DNA of 22,683 nt from Curvularia sp. ZM96 (GCA_022457065.1 JAJGBQ010000016.1:1-22683); one strand, 5' to 3'; shown: positions 7,266-17,342, counted from the stretch's first letter. Notes: generated by a model not told the origin, from the sequence alone. Numbers and translations are program-made.

Positions 7266-10200
7266 TTAGCGTCCCAGCAGGCCCCGCGCCTGTCCCGCGA
7301 TTTCGGCGAGCATGGCGACGTTGTGACGGCCGCGGCCTTGGCGCGCTGGACGAGGGTGCGGAATTGGCGGATGCGGGAGCTTTTTCCTTCAGCCAGTTTT
7401 CGACATGGGCGGCGATGTCCTTGCCCTTCGCATGGGCCAGCAGGTCGAGCCGCACCTGCTGCATGTCGCGGGCGACGCCGGAAATGAGCAGGCGCTCCCA
7501 TGGGTCGGTCGGCTCCATCCGGGCGGCGGCGGACCGGACCCAGTCGATGCCGACCGCTTCGCCCAGATGAGTGAAGGCGCGGGTGAGGGCGACTTCGTCC
7601 ACGCCCAGCTTCGGCCAGCATGGCGATGCCGACCGCGCCGTCCAGCTTGAACAGGCCGGCGGTGCGATGGGCCAGATCCCCGGCGCGCCGAGCGAGAGAA
7701 GATGATCGGTGACGGCGGCGGTGCGGCGGATGGCTTCGCTGGTAAGGAGGTCGTCGACCTTGCTCGCCAGTTTGCCGACGCCCTTGGCGAGCAGCTTGCC
7801 CCTCGTCCGGCAGCGTGCCGGTGGGGACGGAACGCAGGATGTCCGCGATCTGCGCCCGCATCCCGCCCGCGATATGGCCGAACAGGGCGAGGCGGGCCGC
7901 TTCCGACATGTCCGCCGCGTCGATGTCGTCCCACAGCTTGTGGATGCCATAGAGCCGTTCCGCGATCAGGAAGGCGCTGGCAAGGTCGCTCATCGAGCAG
8001 CCTTCCTCCGCCAGTTCGAACGGGTGGATGAGGCCGAGGCGATTGACGATGCGGTTCGCGACCTTGGTGGCGATGATTTCCTTTTTCAGGGCATGGGCGG
8101 CGATGGCGTCCGCCTCCTTCTTCTGCATCGCGGCGGGGAAGGCGGCCATCAGTTCGCCGCCCATGCTGGGATCGGTGGCAAGATCGCCCTGTTCGATCGC
8201 ATCCTGAAGCGCGAGCTTGGCGGTGGAGAGAAGGACGGCGAGTTCGGGGCGGGTGAGGCCCAGGCCGTCCTGACTGCGGCGCAGAAGCTGGTCGTTCGCC
8301 GCCAGCCCCTCCACCCGCCGGTCGAGCCTGCCCGCTTCCTCGAAGGTTTCGATGAGGCGGACATAGCTGGCAAGGTCCGCCGCGCCGCCGCTTTCCGCGA
8401 TGGAAAGGCCCAGCACCTGAAGCCGGTTATCCTCCAGCACGATGTCGGCCACCGCGTCGGTCATGCTTTCCAGGAGGGTGTTGCGCGCGTTGAAGGCGAG
8501 GCGGCCTTCGATCATCTCCTTGTTGAGCGCGATCTTGATGTTGACTTCATTGTCCGAGCAATCGACCCCCGCCGAATTGTCGATGAAGTCGGTGTTGATG
8601 CGTCCGCCGCGCAGGGAAAAGGCGATGCGCCCCGCCTGCGTGACGCCCAGGTTGGCGCCTTCGCCCACGACCTTGACGCGCAGATCCTCGCCATTGACGC
8701 GCAGGTGATCGTTGGCGGGATCGCCGACATCGCCCTGCTTTGCGCGGCCGCCTTCACATAGGTGCCGATGCCGCCGAACCAGAGCAGGTCGTTGGGGTTT
8801 TGAGGATCGCGGAAATGAGCGCGGTCGGCTCCATTTCCGTGGCGGTGACGCCAAGGACGGCTTGCATTTCCGGGGTCAGGGGGATGCTCTTGAGCGAGCG
8901 GGGAAAACGCCGCCGCCCTTCGAGATCAGCGCCTTGTCATAATCGTCCCAACTGGAGCGGGGAGCTTGAAGAGGCGCTCGCGCTCCGCCCAGCTTTTCGC
9001 CGGGTCGGGATCGGGATCGATGAAGATGTGGCGGTGGTCGAAGGCGGCGACCAGGCGGATCGCCTTGCTGAGCAACATGCCATTGCCGAACACGTCGCCC
9101 GACATGTCGCCGCAGCCCACGACCGTGACGGGATCGCTCTGCACGTCCACGCCCATTTCGGCGAAGCGGCGGCGCACGCTGATCCATGCGCCGCGCGCGG
9201 TGATGCCCATCGCCTTGTGATCGTAACCACGGCTGCCGCCGCTGGCGAAAGCGTCGCCCAGCCAGAAATCATGTTCCAGCGCGATGGCGTTGGCGACGTC
9301 GGAGAAGGTCGCCGTGCCCTTGTCCGCCGCGACGACGAAATAAGGATCGTTGCCGTCATGGATGACGACCTGCGCGGGATGCTTGACCTTGCCCTTGACG
9401 ATATTGTCGGTGACGGACAGCAGCGCGCGGATGAAGATGCGGTAGCTTTCCGTGCCCTCCGCCATCCATGCGTCGCGGTCGACCTGCGGATTGGGGAGTT
9501 GCTTGGGATAGAAGCCGCCCTTTGCCCCGGTCGGCACGATGACGGCGTTCTCGACGCGCTGCGCCTTCATGAGGCCGAGGACTTCGGTGCGGAAATCGTC
9601 GCGCCGGTCCGACCAGCGCAGCCCGCCGCGCGCGACCGGGCCGGCGCGCAGGTGGATGCCCTCCACGCGGGGAATAGACCCAGATCTCACGCCATGGCAG
9701 CGGGGCGGGGCCGGGAACCTGCGCGCTGTCGAGCTTGAAGGCGAGGGCTTCGGCGAGGCGGGGGCGAAGAAATTGGTCCGCAGGGTCGCGGTGATGACGG
9801 CGCGGAGCAGGCGCAACACGCGATCCTCGTCAATCGCGGTGACTTTTTCGAGGCCCTCGTCAATGGCGGCCTGCGCTTTGGCGGCGCGGGTTTCGCTGTC
9901 CTGCCCGCCGGGTCGTGGAGCGCGGCGAAAAGTTCGACAAGCTGAAGCGCCACGTCCTTTTCGCGGCGCAGCGTATTGGCGACCGTCGCCCGGCCATAGG
10001 CCATGCCGGTCTGGCGTAGATAGCCGAACAGGGCGCGGAACAGCACGACCGCGCGCTGCGACAGGTCCGCCGTCACGATCAGTTCGTTCAATTGATCGTC
10101 TTCCGCCACGCCTTCCAGCACCTGCGCGATGGCTTCGGTCACGATGTCGGCGCGGGCGATCACCGCTGGGCATCGCCGCCGCTGGGCAGTTCCAGCACGA

Positions 10201-11894
10201 AACGCTGGACATGGCCCAGCGCGCCGCCGTCGATTGGGGTCGTCATCTCGTCGATCACGCGGAAGCCGAAATTCTCGGCTGCGGGACGACTTCGGAGAGC
10301 GCGATGGCGTCATGGCTGTACAGCTTGAGCCGCAGTCTTTCCGCCGCGTCTTCGGGATTGCGGTAGATGCGGATCGACTTGTCGCCGGGGCCGGAAAGGC
10401 CGTGAATCAGGCGGATGTCGAGCGCCGCTTCCGCCGCGCCCGCGCCATTGCGATAGGCCATGGGGAAGCCAGGGGCGAAACGCTGGGCGAGGCGGCGGCG
10501 CGGCCCGGCTCTTCGGTTTCGGCGAGTGATCCTCGACGGCGGGAAGCCAGCCGCGCACCATCTTACGCAGGCGTTCGTCAAGGGCCACGCCATCGGGCAC
10601 CATGCCGCCGTCGCGCAGGTCGAGCGTGATGCGGAGCAGGGCGAGGCCCCTTCCTCCAGCGCGACCGACCAACTGAGCACCTGTCCTTTGGCAGCTTGCG
10701 ACAGCATGTTCTGAATGGAAACGCGGCGGAGGTGGACAGCTCCTCACGCGGGAGCCAGACAAAGGCATAGAGGTGGCGGGCCAGCGCGCTGGTGGCCAGA
10801 GCAAGCTTCGGACGCGGGCGGTCGGCCAGCGACATGAAGGTCAGCGCCAGCCGCTCCAGCGTTTCGCGGTCGAAGCCGATCAATATGTCATGAGGCAGGG
10901 CGATCAGCGCATGGACCAGCGTCTTGCCTGCATGGCCTACCGGATCGAAGCCGAATTTTTCCATCAGCAGCGACAGGGCCGAGCGTAGCAGCGGCACCTT
11001 GTCCGGCGGCGCGGCAAGGGCGGAACTGGTCCACATGCCCGCATGGATGGACAGCGCCACCACATCCTTGCCCTCCCGCACCGGCACGATGATGAGGTCG
11101 AGCAGCACATGGCGGTGCACGCGCGAAAGGATGTTGGATTTGATGATGAGGGGAACGCGCTTGCCCTCCTCGAACCAGGCGAAGGCGGCATCGCGGGAAG
11201 CGGGCGCGATCAGCGGCTTGTCGCGCAGGGCGCAGATGCCGACGCCGTCCCGCGCCTTGCCGTCGCGGTCGCATATCTCATGGCCGATCTGGGTGAAATG
11301 GCGGGCGAGGAACCAGCAGCAGCGCCGCCCCTTCCTCATCGGGGATGGCGTCGGCATCGGCCGCCATCGCTTCGCGCATCCGCGGCCAGTCCGTGACCGC
11401 GGCCGCACGTCGGCTAGCGTGTCGTGCAGATCCTTTTCCAGCGCGCGGCGGACCTTCGCGTCAGCGCGATCCGCTTCGATATAGATCATCGATTCCGGCG
11501 GGCGCCCGATGCCTCATCGTCCAGTATCGCCTTGAGCGCGCCCTTCGCGTCGCGGTTGACCGACAAAATGGGATGGAGCAGGCGGTGGATGGTGATGTCC
11601 ACCGCCGCCAGCGTGTTGGCGATGAATCCACCAGAAAGGGCATGTCATCGTTGACAAGGGCGATCCGCATGAAGCGGCCCGACATGCTTTCGCCCAGCGT
11701 TTCGACGGCGATGGCGGCCTCCCGGAGGCGCGATGGCTGGCGGTGCGGCCGAGGAAGGCGGCGGCGTCGGCCATGGCGGCTTCATCGAAACCCTCGCTTT
11801 CGCCCGGCAGCGCGCTGCGCGCCAGCGCGTCCTCCAGAGCTTGACGAATGGAAAGGTCGACTTCCTTGATCTTTGGCTCAGCCGCGGCCGTCAT
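7266..11894 (-). CDS. gdhB: NAD-dependent glutamate dehydrogenase, large class (frameshifted)
   Basis: This cytosolic enzyme converts glutamate to 2-oxoglutarate and ammonia with NAD, mainly for glutamate catabolism. About 1,540 codons match the large (180-kDa type) class. The N-terminus MTAAAEPKIKEVDL is followed by regulatory ACT-like blocks (RIALVNDDMPFLVDS) and HFTQIGHEICDRDG. The catalytic part shows GPVARGGLRWSDRRDDFRTE, VIVPTGAKGGFYPKQLPNP, GCGDMSGDVFGNGMLLSKAI and the NAD-domain block VVGEGANLGVTQAGRIAFSL. The C-terminus ends GLLGR. Around fifteen frame changes are needed, yet almost every conserved block is intact, which argues for sequencing error. The ATG at 11894 has GAGGTGA just upstream; a GTG six bases earlier is possible. 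The 269-bp gap upstream (11895-12163) holds one leader hairpin and no gene. Confidence 0.95.
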
Positions 11895-11909
11895 GTTCAC
11901 CTCATCCTC

Positions 11910-11923
11910 GCGGGATTTCCCGC
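11910..11923 (-). other. Stem-loop in the leader of the glutamate dehydrogenase gene
   Basis: GCGGGA-TT-TCCCGC is a perfect short hairpin directly upstream of the gdh ribosome site. On the plus strand it is followed by TTCTTTTTCC and would look like an intrinsic terminator, but no plus-strand gene ends there. It may instead shape the gdh leader. Confidence 0.4.
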
Positions 11924-12163
11924 TTCTTTTTCCAGAACGAAGGAGGCATGGATCGCGATCCGACCTCGGCTCGCAGGTCTATATGCGCCCGAGCGCGGTG
12001 CGGCTCAAGCGAGAATTGGAAATAAAGTTACCGATTTGCGTATTATTATGACGAGTTGCGGCCTGTGCGGTTTGACACAGCGAAGGGGCGCCGAGGCCGC
12101 TTCCTTCATGGGCGGCTTATAGGATGCAGGCCCCGTCATGTCCATGCACATGCGCGGGAAAGT

Positions 12164-12820
12164 TCATGGTGCGGCGGCGATCATCACCTTCCGGCCCAGC
12201 GACGATCCGCCCGGCAGCGCCGCTACGATCGCGAGCGAACCATCCTTTTCCCGGCGTGCCACGACCACGGCGAGGCCGTCATCATCCGTGGCGATCGCCC
12301 GTGGCGTGAGGGCGGGCGCGCGCTTATCGCATGGCGCGCCAAGCCGCCGCGGTCGGGCTTTGCGGGCATTTCGGCGCGGCGGGCGGCGCGGATGTCGCGC
12401 ACCAGTGCCTTCAGCCCGCCATCATAAGCGGCGAGATGATCGGCCAGCGTCCCCATGCCCAGCCCCAGCACGCAGCCATGGTCGAGCGCCGCCGCATATT
12501 CGGTGATGCGCGTCTTGTCATAAGTGGCGCCGAAGATGAGCTTGACGACGGCGGTCATCGGGCTGCGCGCCTGCACCTTTATGCCTGCATCGGTGAGCAG
12601 TTCCGCATAATCTTCCGGCGATTCCCGTGCGGCCAGGGCGAAATCATAGGCAAGGCCAATGGCATGATAGAGGGCGCCAGCTGCGCGCTTCGCTGCCGCG
12701 CGCCTGCTCCGCGCCATCGCGGGCGGCGGCCAGCCAGTCGGCCAGCGGGGCGTCGGCATCGGGAACCGGCATGTCGATCATGTCCGAAGCGGTCAGGTCA
12801 AGCACCGAAGGATCGGCCAT
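12164..12820 (-). CDS. Conserved hypothetical protein (frameshifted)
   Basis: About 215 residues, mostly alpha-helical and alanine-rich. It starts MADPSVLDLTASDMIDMPVP, then PLADWLAAARDGAEQAR, and after a shift AAGALYHAIGLAYDFALAAR, ESPEDYAELLTDAGIKVQAR, SPMTAVVKLIFGATYDKTRI and TEYAAALDHGCVLGLGMGTL. The C-terminal part reads AIATDDDGLAVVVARREKDG and SLAIVAALPGG in another frame, ending KVMIAAAP. I recognise it only as a protein resembling conserved sphingomonad hypotheticals; no domain or active site is evident. There is no signal peptide. It lies 27 bases after the PAS protein stop and is probably co-transcribed with it. Downstream, 270 bases separate it from the gdh start. Confidence 0.7.
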
Positions 12821-12846
12821 GGCTGCGTCGTCGCGGGCAAAATCGT

Positions 12847-13430
12847 TCAGGAAAGGCCCAGCGCCTCGCCAACCTCCCGCTCCAGCGCATCGGTTTCCTC
12901 CCGGCTGGCGACCTCTTTCCAGTTGATGACGCCGAACACGAAGTCGATCGTCTCGTCATCGGAGGAAAAGGGCATCAATATGCCGCGGTAAAGCAGTTCC
13001 GCGCCGCGCTGGTTCACGAATTCGGCTTCGAAGCCGATGGGCGCGGCATTGGCGATGATCTGGAGATAATGGTCCGTCAGGCGCGACAGCAACGAGCGGG
13101 CCGGCACATCGTCGACGTGACTGATCGGCCCGCCGATCTCACATTCCCTGACGCAGGGCCGTGCCCATATAGATAACCCTGGGTTATCGACACCGGCGCT
13201 GAAGTCCAGCAATACGCTGTAGGGGCCGAAATCCTCAAGCTGTTCGGGCTGAAGATCCTCGATCGACGGCAAGGCGCGGTCGCCCAGCAGCGACGCCCAA
13301 TAATTATAGGCGCGGACCTGCATCCGCCGTTCATTGGTGATAACAGCATGCGGCTTTCGATCGCGGCATCGTCGGCGTAATCGAAATCATCCTGATCGCC
13401 GTCGATATCATGTCCCCGCAGAGTGTCCAT
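12847..13430 (-). CDS. PAS-domain protein (PAS_5-like)
   Basis: A soluble protein of about 195 residues. It starts MDTLRGHDIDGDQDDFDYAD with an acidic N-terminus; after a shift near 13325 the rest is intact: MQVRAYNYWASLLGDRALPS, IEDLQPEQLEDFGPYSVLLD, then SLLSRLTDHYLQIIANAAPI, GFEAEFVNQRGAELLYRGIL and FVFGVINWKEVASREETDAL. This is the PAS-like fold common in alphaproteobacteria, where such proteins are often of unknown sensory function. No output domain follows. The last residues may differ: a shift near 12850 would replace the GLS end by a longer tail reaching the next ATG. AAGGA upstream of the ATG is a weak ribosome site. Confidence 0.75.
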
Positions 13431-13555
13431 CCGATCGATCCTTGAACCAAAGCAAATCTTTGGGCCCCACAGTGGCAGCAGATGGTAAATGCCCGGTAAA
13501 GAACGCCGCGTAAGACGAAAGCGCGAGAATGTGGGGAAGAAGCGAAAATGTCCGC

Positions 13556-13583
13556 TTGTCCTTCGCCCAAACCGCTGTTATTT
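13556..13583 (+). promoter_or_regulatory. Possible promoter of tRNA-Thr
   Basis: TTGTCC, 16 bases, TTATTT lies twelve bases before the mature tRNA. The spacing and position suit a tRNA promoter, but the hexamers are only moderate matches to the sigma70 consensus. Confidence 0.35.
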
Positions 13584-13595
13584 GCCCGCCCCGAT

Positions 13596-13671
13596 GCCGC
13601 TTTAGCTCAGTTGGTAGAGCATCGCATTCGTAATGCGAGGGTCACGTGTTCGAGTCACGTAAGCGGCACCA
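13596..13671 (+). tRNA. tRNA-Thr, anticodon CGT
   Basis: The cloverleaf is complete. The acceptor GCCGCTT pairs with AAGCGGC, the D arm is GCTCAGTTGGTAGAGC, the anticodon stem TCGCA/TGCGA encloses the loop TTCGTAA with anticodon CGT, and the T arm is ACGTG-TTCGAGT-CACGT. The 3' end ACCA is encoded. It reads ACG threonine codons. The gene sits 17 bases from the stop of a convergent integrase and its 3' half is the likely attachment site of the element to the right. Confidence 0.95.
13641..13671 (+). other. Likely attachment site (tRNA-Thr 3' half)
   Basis: Tyrosine integrases encoded next to a tRNA usually recombine within its T-arm and 3' end, leaving the tRNA intact. I looked for a second copy of this stretch to the right end of the window and found none, so the other border should lie beyond 22683. 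The site is inferred from position only. Confidence 0.4.
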
Positions 13672-13688
13672 CCTAAATATCGCAGAAA

Positions 13689-15033
13689 TCAGGGCTTTTT
13701 CGGTTTGCGTGTCGCCTTCGCGGAACCGAAGGAAACGATTTTGGGATCACTGCGGGATCGCAGATGAGCGCTGGTGAAGCGCCCGACTTCAGCCCAGAAT
13801 GATCTGACGCCTGCGATGAAATCCACCAGATAATCGGGCCTTAGGTGGCGGTAGTGCTTCTTGTTCGTGCCATCGCCGCTGTGGCCCGCCGCCGTGTCTA
13901 TCTGGGCTTCCGGGACGCCCCTGCGATGCATTTCGGTTGAGCATGTGTGGCGCAGCGTGTTCGGCGATCCCAGCCCTACCAGCTTGGGCCGGGGCTTCGT
14001 CTCGCCCAGCTTCCTACGGGGCGGGAGCCACACGGGTTCGCCCTGATCGTCGACTTCTACGGCGCTGATCCCGGCTGCCAGCAGGCATTTCTCGAACGAC
14101 TTCTTCACGCTGCCTGCTGGCAGCAGGACATATTCCAGCTTCCCCGTCGTGGCGTTCCGCTTGGGCTTCTTCCACTGGATGACCTTGCCCTCCGGCAGAT
14201 CGGAAAGCCACGGGGCGAGCGTCGGCGCGATGGGCACGATGGACCGCCGCTTCTTCGTCTGCGCGCGGCCGGGGCGTTGAAGTAAATCAGATTGTCTTGG
14301 ATTTGATCTGTGGTGAGTTCGAGGATCGCTCCATGCGCCCGTGTGCTGAGCGCGATCATGACCAGCAGGGCGATATGCTCGCGGTCAGGTTCCGCCCTTG
14401 CAGCGTCGAGAAGCGCAGCGACCTGCTGTGGGGAGTAGACCAGCGTCTTGCCCTCCGGCTTCCCCTTCACATCCGGCACGAATGGCGCGCTCTCTATGCG
14501 CTCGTCCTTCCAAGCCCAATTGAGCGGCTGGCGCAGCGCAGCAACGTCGCGGCTGACAGTGTGCGGACCGCGCCCTCCGACTGACGCATGGAAATGAACC
14601 GTTCGACCAATGCCTTCTTGATGTCGGAAACCGTTGGCGCGCCGGTCAGGCGTCCGGCCTGCCGTTCCGCTTTGAAGAAGCGCAGCCAGTGCGCGATGGA
14701 ATTGGCGTAGCGCGTCGGGTCGGCAAGATGCTTTTCGGCATGTTCCACGAGCCAGTCGGCCATGATGGCCTCCACCATGGCGACGTTGGTCGGTTCCTGC
14801 GTCGGTTGCCGCCACGCCTCATAGTGCGCGACTAGGGCGTCCTGCGCCTCCTGCGGCGGGCGATCCGGTCGACCGCCGCCAATGCCCGTTGAGCGGCGTG
14901 TCCTACGGCCTCCTGTTCCTCCGCCGTCATCATACCAGCAGATGCGCCAGTCGTCCCGGTCGGCCCGATACCAGAGCCAGAACGGCCCAAGCTGGGTTCT
15001 TCCGGGGCGCTGGCTGCGCGTCGATCCTGCCAT
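13689..15033 (-). CDS. Tyrosine recombinase/phage-type integrase (frameshifted)
   Basis: This enzyme catalyses site-specific integration and excision. It starts MAGSTRSQRPGRTQLGPFWL (GGGAGA upstream). The N-terminal DNA-binding part has MADWLVEHAEKHLADPTRYA and SIAHWLRFFKAERQAGRLTG. The catalytic domain includes ALSTRAHGAILELTTDQIQ (first Arg), TLRHTCSTEMHRRGVPEAQI (second Arg), TAAGHSGDGTNKKHYRHLRP (His and the tyrosine loop). The usual H-x-x-R has Asn instead of His (N-T-L-R). Shifts occur near 14900, 14560 and 14270. It points toward tRNA-Thr and is the last cistron of the long minus-strand array. Length of about 445 residues is normal for the family. Confidence 0.9.
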
Positions 15034-15188
15034 GCTGAAATAATCTCCCTGCCGATCAGCCAGAAGCAGCGAATATGCCCCGATGCGACCAGCGCGCGAA
15101 CAAGATCGTAGTTAAGATGGGCGCGTGTCCCATTTCGGGCCGCCCGCTCAAGCGCGTCGGTGATCGCCGTGAACGGGTGGGGCGTCAT
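14832..15188 (-). CDS. Small hypothetical protein overlapping the integrase start
   Basis: The ATG at 15188 overlaps the stop of the AlpA/GIY-YIG gene as GATGA. The first 55 codons (MTPHPFTAITDALERAARNG, THRAHLNYDLV-like, LVASGHIRCFWLIGREIISA) look like a real helical protein. From 15033 onward the frame overlaps the integrase N-terminus, and low-complexity Ala/Arg sequence suggests the true stop is earlier and hidden by a shift. I do not recognise a family. Confidence 0.4.
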   Translation of the reverse strand: MTPHPFTAITDALERAARNGTRAHLNYDLVRALVASGHIRCFWLIGREIISAWQDRRAASAPEEPSLGRSGSGIGPTGTTGASAGMMTAEEQEAVGHAAQRALAAVDRIARRRRRRTP

Positions 15189-15788
15189 CGCTTAGCCTTC
15201 GAGGATAACGCCCGCTTCGCCTTCATGGTTATCGGGTCGCGATTATACTCGGGCAGCAGCCTATCGATATAGGCGCGCTCCGCCGCATCCAGTTCGCTGC
15301 TGGGGCAGCGCAAGAATCCCACCGCATCGAACGCCATTCCCGTGTTCGACATGTGAGTGGCGATCCGCAGAAAGCCCGCTCGCGTTTGGCCGACATACAC
15401 GACGGAATTGGCCCGCCAAAGGAAGTAGAGACCTGTGCCACCGTGCATCATATCAGCTATGGGCACGGAGAACTCGCGCAGACGGTCTACGCTCATATGC
15501 CTTCCGGTATAGGCCGGTGCATGGCGGACAAGCGCTGCCTCGTTAACGTAATACCTTAGGCGCGCGAAGTGATGGGACATAGGCCCGTTCGGTGACGGCT
15601 TTGTGGCAAGCCAAGCCATTATCTCTTGCTCGCTCCAGCGTATTGAGCGAGGGCCGATCTTGAAGCTCCTGCGGGAAGTCGCCTGCAATTTGGCGCGCGG
15701 TGATATCCCCCGCTGTCAGATTGGTCAGGCGCATCACATCTACGAGCCGGAGCAGGTTGTCACGGCGGCGGTCTGTAGCTGCGTTCAT
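15185..15788 (-). CDS. AlpA-like HTH protein joined to a GIY-YIG nuclease domain
   Basis: The N-terminal 60 residues read LLRLVDVMRLTNLTAGDITA and RQIAGDFPQE, then after one shift KIGPRSIRWSEQEIMAWLAT, the AlpA/excisionase-type winged HTH that binds phage DNA. The same frame continues through PSPNGPMSHHFARLRYYVNE into a GIY-YIG domain: GTGLYFLWRANSVVYVGQTR (GLY and YVG), IATHMSNTGMAFDAVGFLRC, then SSELDAAERAYIDRLLPEYN with the catalytic Glu. The gene ends SSKAKR. The ATG at 15788 overlaps the upstream stop. The joint could be a true fusion or two genes merged by a base error: ATG at 15495 is a possible second start. AlpA proteins control excision; GIY-YIG domains cut DNA. Confidence 0.7.
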
Positions 15789-16224
15789 ACCCGCGCCTCC
15801 TTCGCGCTACTCCGGCGCTCGCGTTTCCTGCGCGGCGGGATGGTCTTGATGGTCGCGGCATATTCCGCGAACAGGATGATGACATCGCGGATGGCGGTCG
15901 CGCGCACTTCGCCCACCTTCACCATCACCGGGATTTCCAGCAGCAGAAGCGACCAGAAGAATAGCCGGAACAGTCCCGACGACTGTCTTTCGTGATCGGG
16001 AAAGAGCGTGGCGCCGATAAAGGCCGTGATCGTCACCAGCCACAGGACAACGGCCCAGCCCCAGCCCTCATGCTGGGCGTAATAGGTCGCGTGGCAGCAG
16101 GCGAAGAACCACAGCGCCCGATTGATCGCATATTGCGTCTGCCGGGTAAGCTGGCACAGGGCGATGATCGGCGGGTGGAACAGCGTCTTGCCCAGCCATA
16201 CGTCGAGGCGGAGAGGATCGTCAT
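15785..16224 (-). CDS. Four-helix membrane protein, function unknown
   Basis: About 145 residues. One base is missing just after the ATG (ATGACGATCC), after which the frame is open: DPLRLDVWLGKTLFHPPIIA, then four likely membrane helices around NRALWFFACCHATYY, WAVVLWLVTITAFIGATLF, GLFRLFFWSLLLLEIPVMV and IRDVIILFAEYAATIKTI. It ends in a basic tail PPRRKRERRSSAKEARV, probably cytosolic. The ATGA overlap at both ends ties it to its neighbours. I do not recognise the family. Holin-like or superinfection-related roles are possible but unsupported. Confidence 0.65.
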
Positions 16225-16442
16225 AGGAGCGATCCTTCCGGCCGGAACGGCACCACGTTGGCATCGATTGTGTCGACCACCGGCAGGCCAAGTTTCTCAG
16301 CCCAGATTGCGGCGCGATGACGGATCGACTCTGCCGTGTCGGCAATGTCAGCGTCGCGAGGTATGTCCTGTGTGCCGTCGGGCTTTATGACCGTGGCGAT
16401 GAATACGGGCTTGCCGCAGCAGTCCGCTTGCAATTTCCACAT
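16221..16442 (-). CDS. Small hypothetical protein, 73 codons, intact
   Basis: An unbroken ORF with MWKLQADCCGKPVFIATVIK, PDGTQDIPRDADIADTAESI and AAIWAEKLGLPVVDTIDANV, ending RPEGSLL. It looks like a compact alpha/beta protein. The ATG has AGAGGGG directly upstream, a close but usable ribosome site, and the stop overlaps the next ATG (ATGA). Its family is unknown to me. Confidence 0.55.
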   Translation of the reverse strand: MWKLQADCCGKPVFIATVIKPDGTQDIPRDADIADTAESIRHRAAIWAEKLGLPVVDTIDANVVPFRPEGSLL

Positions 16443-16866
16443 GCCCCTCTGCCGGTCGCCACCCGGAAGGTTCCGGCTGAGGATCGGGAAGCGGAACCCA
16501 CATGGTCGGGGTCGACCGTATCCACGTCGTCATCGCGCCACCCGCCATCGCAGCGCGTAGCCGCGAGCCACGGCGACCGGCCCGTTATGCTGGGATCATA
16601 GGCCAGTATCCAGCCGTCACCCGGAGGCGCGGTGCTGATGTGCCTCGGAATCCCGAGGGACCGCAACGCCGCCACAGCCTCTTGCCACCGCCGCCAGATC
16701 ATCGAACAGCCTGGCTTCGTTCTCGATGCAGTCGGCATAGTAGCTGATGGTCCCCGTCGCGTCCTGAGACGCCCGTTCCCTGATCCATTTGACGACATGC
16801 CTGCCGTTGAGCGAACCCGTCATGTCGCAGGCTTCGCCGCTGGGCGAGGTTGAGAAGATCGGTCAT
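16385..16866 (-). CDS. Hypothetical protein of the element array (frameshifted)
   Basis: The ATG at 16866 overlaps the stop of the preceding gene. It reads MTDLLNLAQRRS, then after a shift EACDMTGSLNGRHVVKWIRE, RASQDATGTISYYADCIENE, ARLFDDLAAVARG, and after another shift VAALRSLGIPRHISTAPPGD, GWILAYDPSITGRSPWLA and DDDVDTVDPDHVGS. The C-terminus is uncertain, since three frames remain plausible between 16490 and 16385. No family recognised. The Trp/Tyr-rich middle suggests a small folded domain. Confidence 0.5.
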
Positions 16867-17342
16867 TGCTTCGTCGCCCCTTGCCGATGGCCTGCGCGAC
16901 ATCGGCCTGCGTCATGGCGTGGATACCATCCAGCGCGTTCAGCAGGTCAGGGCGCATTGTCTGCATCTGCGTGACGGCGATGATCGCAGCCGCTTTCCAG
17001 AGCGATGATGCGCCCTCCATGGGATCGTGGCTCATGGCCCGCGCCTCTTTGGCCAAATGAATTGACAGGGCGGTGAAGTCGTCGTCCGACATGGGGGCGG
17101 CAGGCTTGCGCGATGCATTGTCGATAACGTCCTGCATCTCCTTCGCTGGCGTTCCAGCGTCTCCGCTTCCCACGCCTGAATGATGATATGGAGATAGATA
17201 GCGGGTATGGTGACGGTCGGCCCCAGGCCCTCGGTCAGTCCGTGCTCTGCCGCCTCCAGATGGCCAAGTGTGGTCGATAGGCGGCAGCAGGCTTCGACGT
17301 GCGGGCGATCGCAACGGCGGTCAGGATGGGATTGTCACTCAT
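16863..17342 (-). CDS. Hypothetical helical protein of the element array (frameshifted)
   Basis: It starts MSDNPILTAVAIAR, and one base later continues HVEACCRLSTTLGHLEAAEH, GLTEGLGPTVTIPAIYLHII and IQAWEAETLERQ. A second shift gives EMQDVIDNASRKPAAPMSDD, DFTALSIHLAKEARAMSHDP, SSLWKAAAIIAVTQMQTMRP and ADVAQAIGKGATKQ. The start overlaps the previous stop (ATGA) and its own stop overlaps the next ATG. It could be two genes, since AAGGAGATG lies at the second shift, but that spacing is too tight for a good ribosome site. No family recognised. Confidence 0.5.

Noticed and set aside
7709..8761. Long open frame on the plus strand (350 codons)
   Set aside because: It is the antisense shadow of the glutamate dehydrogenase gene, whose conserved motifs are on the minus strand; the high GC content keeps such frames open.
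11910..11930. Plus-strand intrinsic terminator (hairpin plus T-rich tail)
   Set aside because: No plus-strand transcript is expected here, so I list it only as a leader hairpin of gdh.
12072..12077. Perfect TTGACA on the plus strand in the gdh upstream gap
   Set aside because: No acceptable -10 at 16-19 bases and no plus-strand gene downstream.
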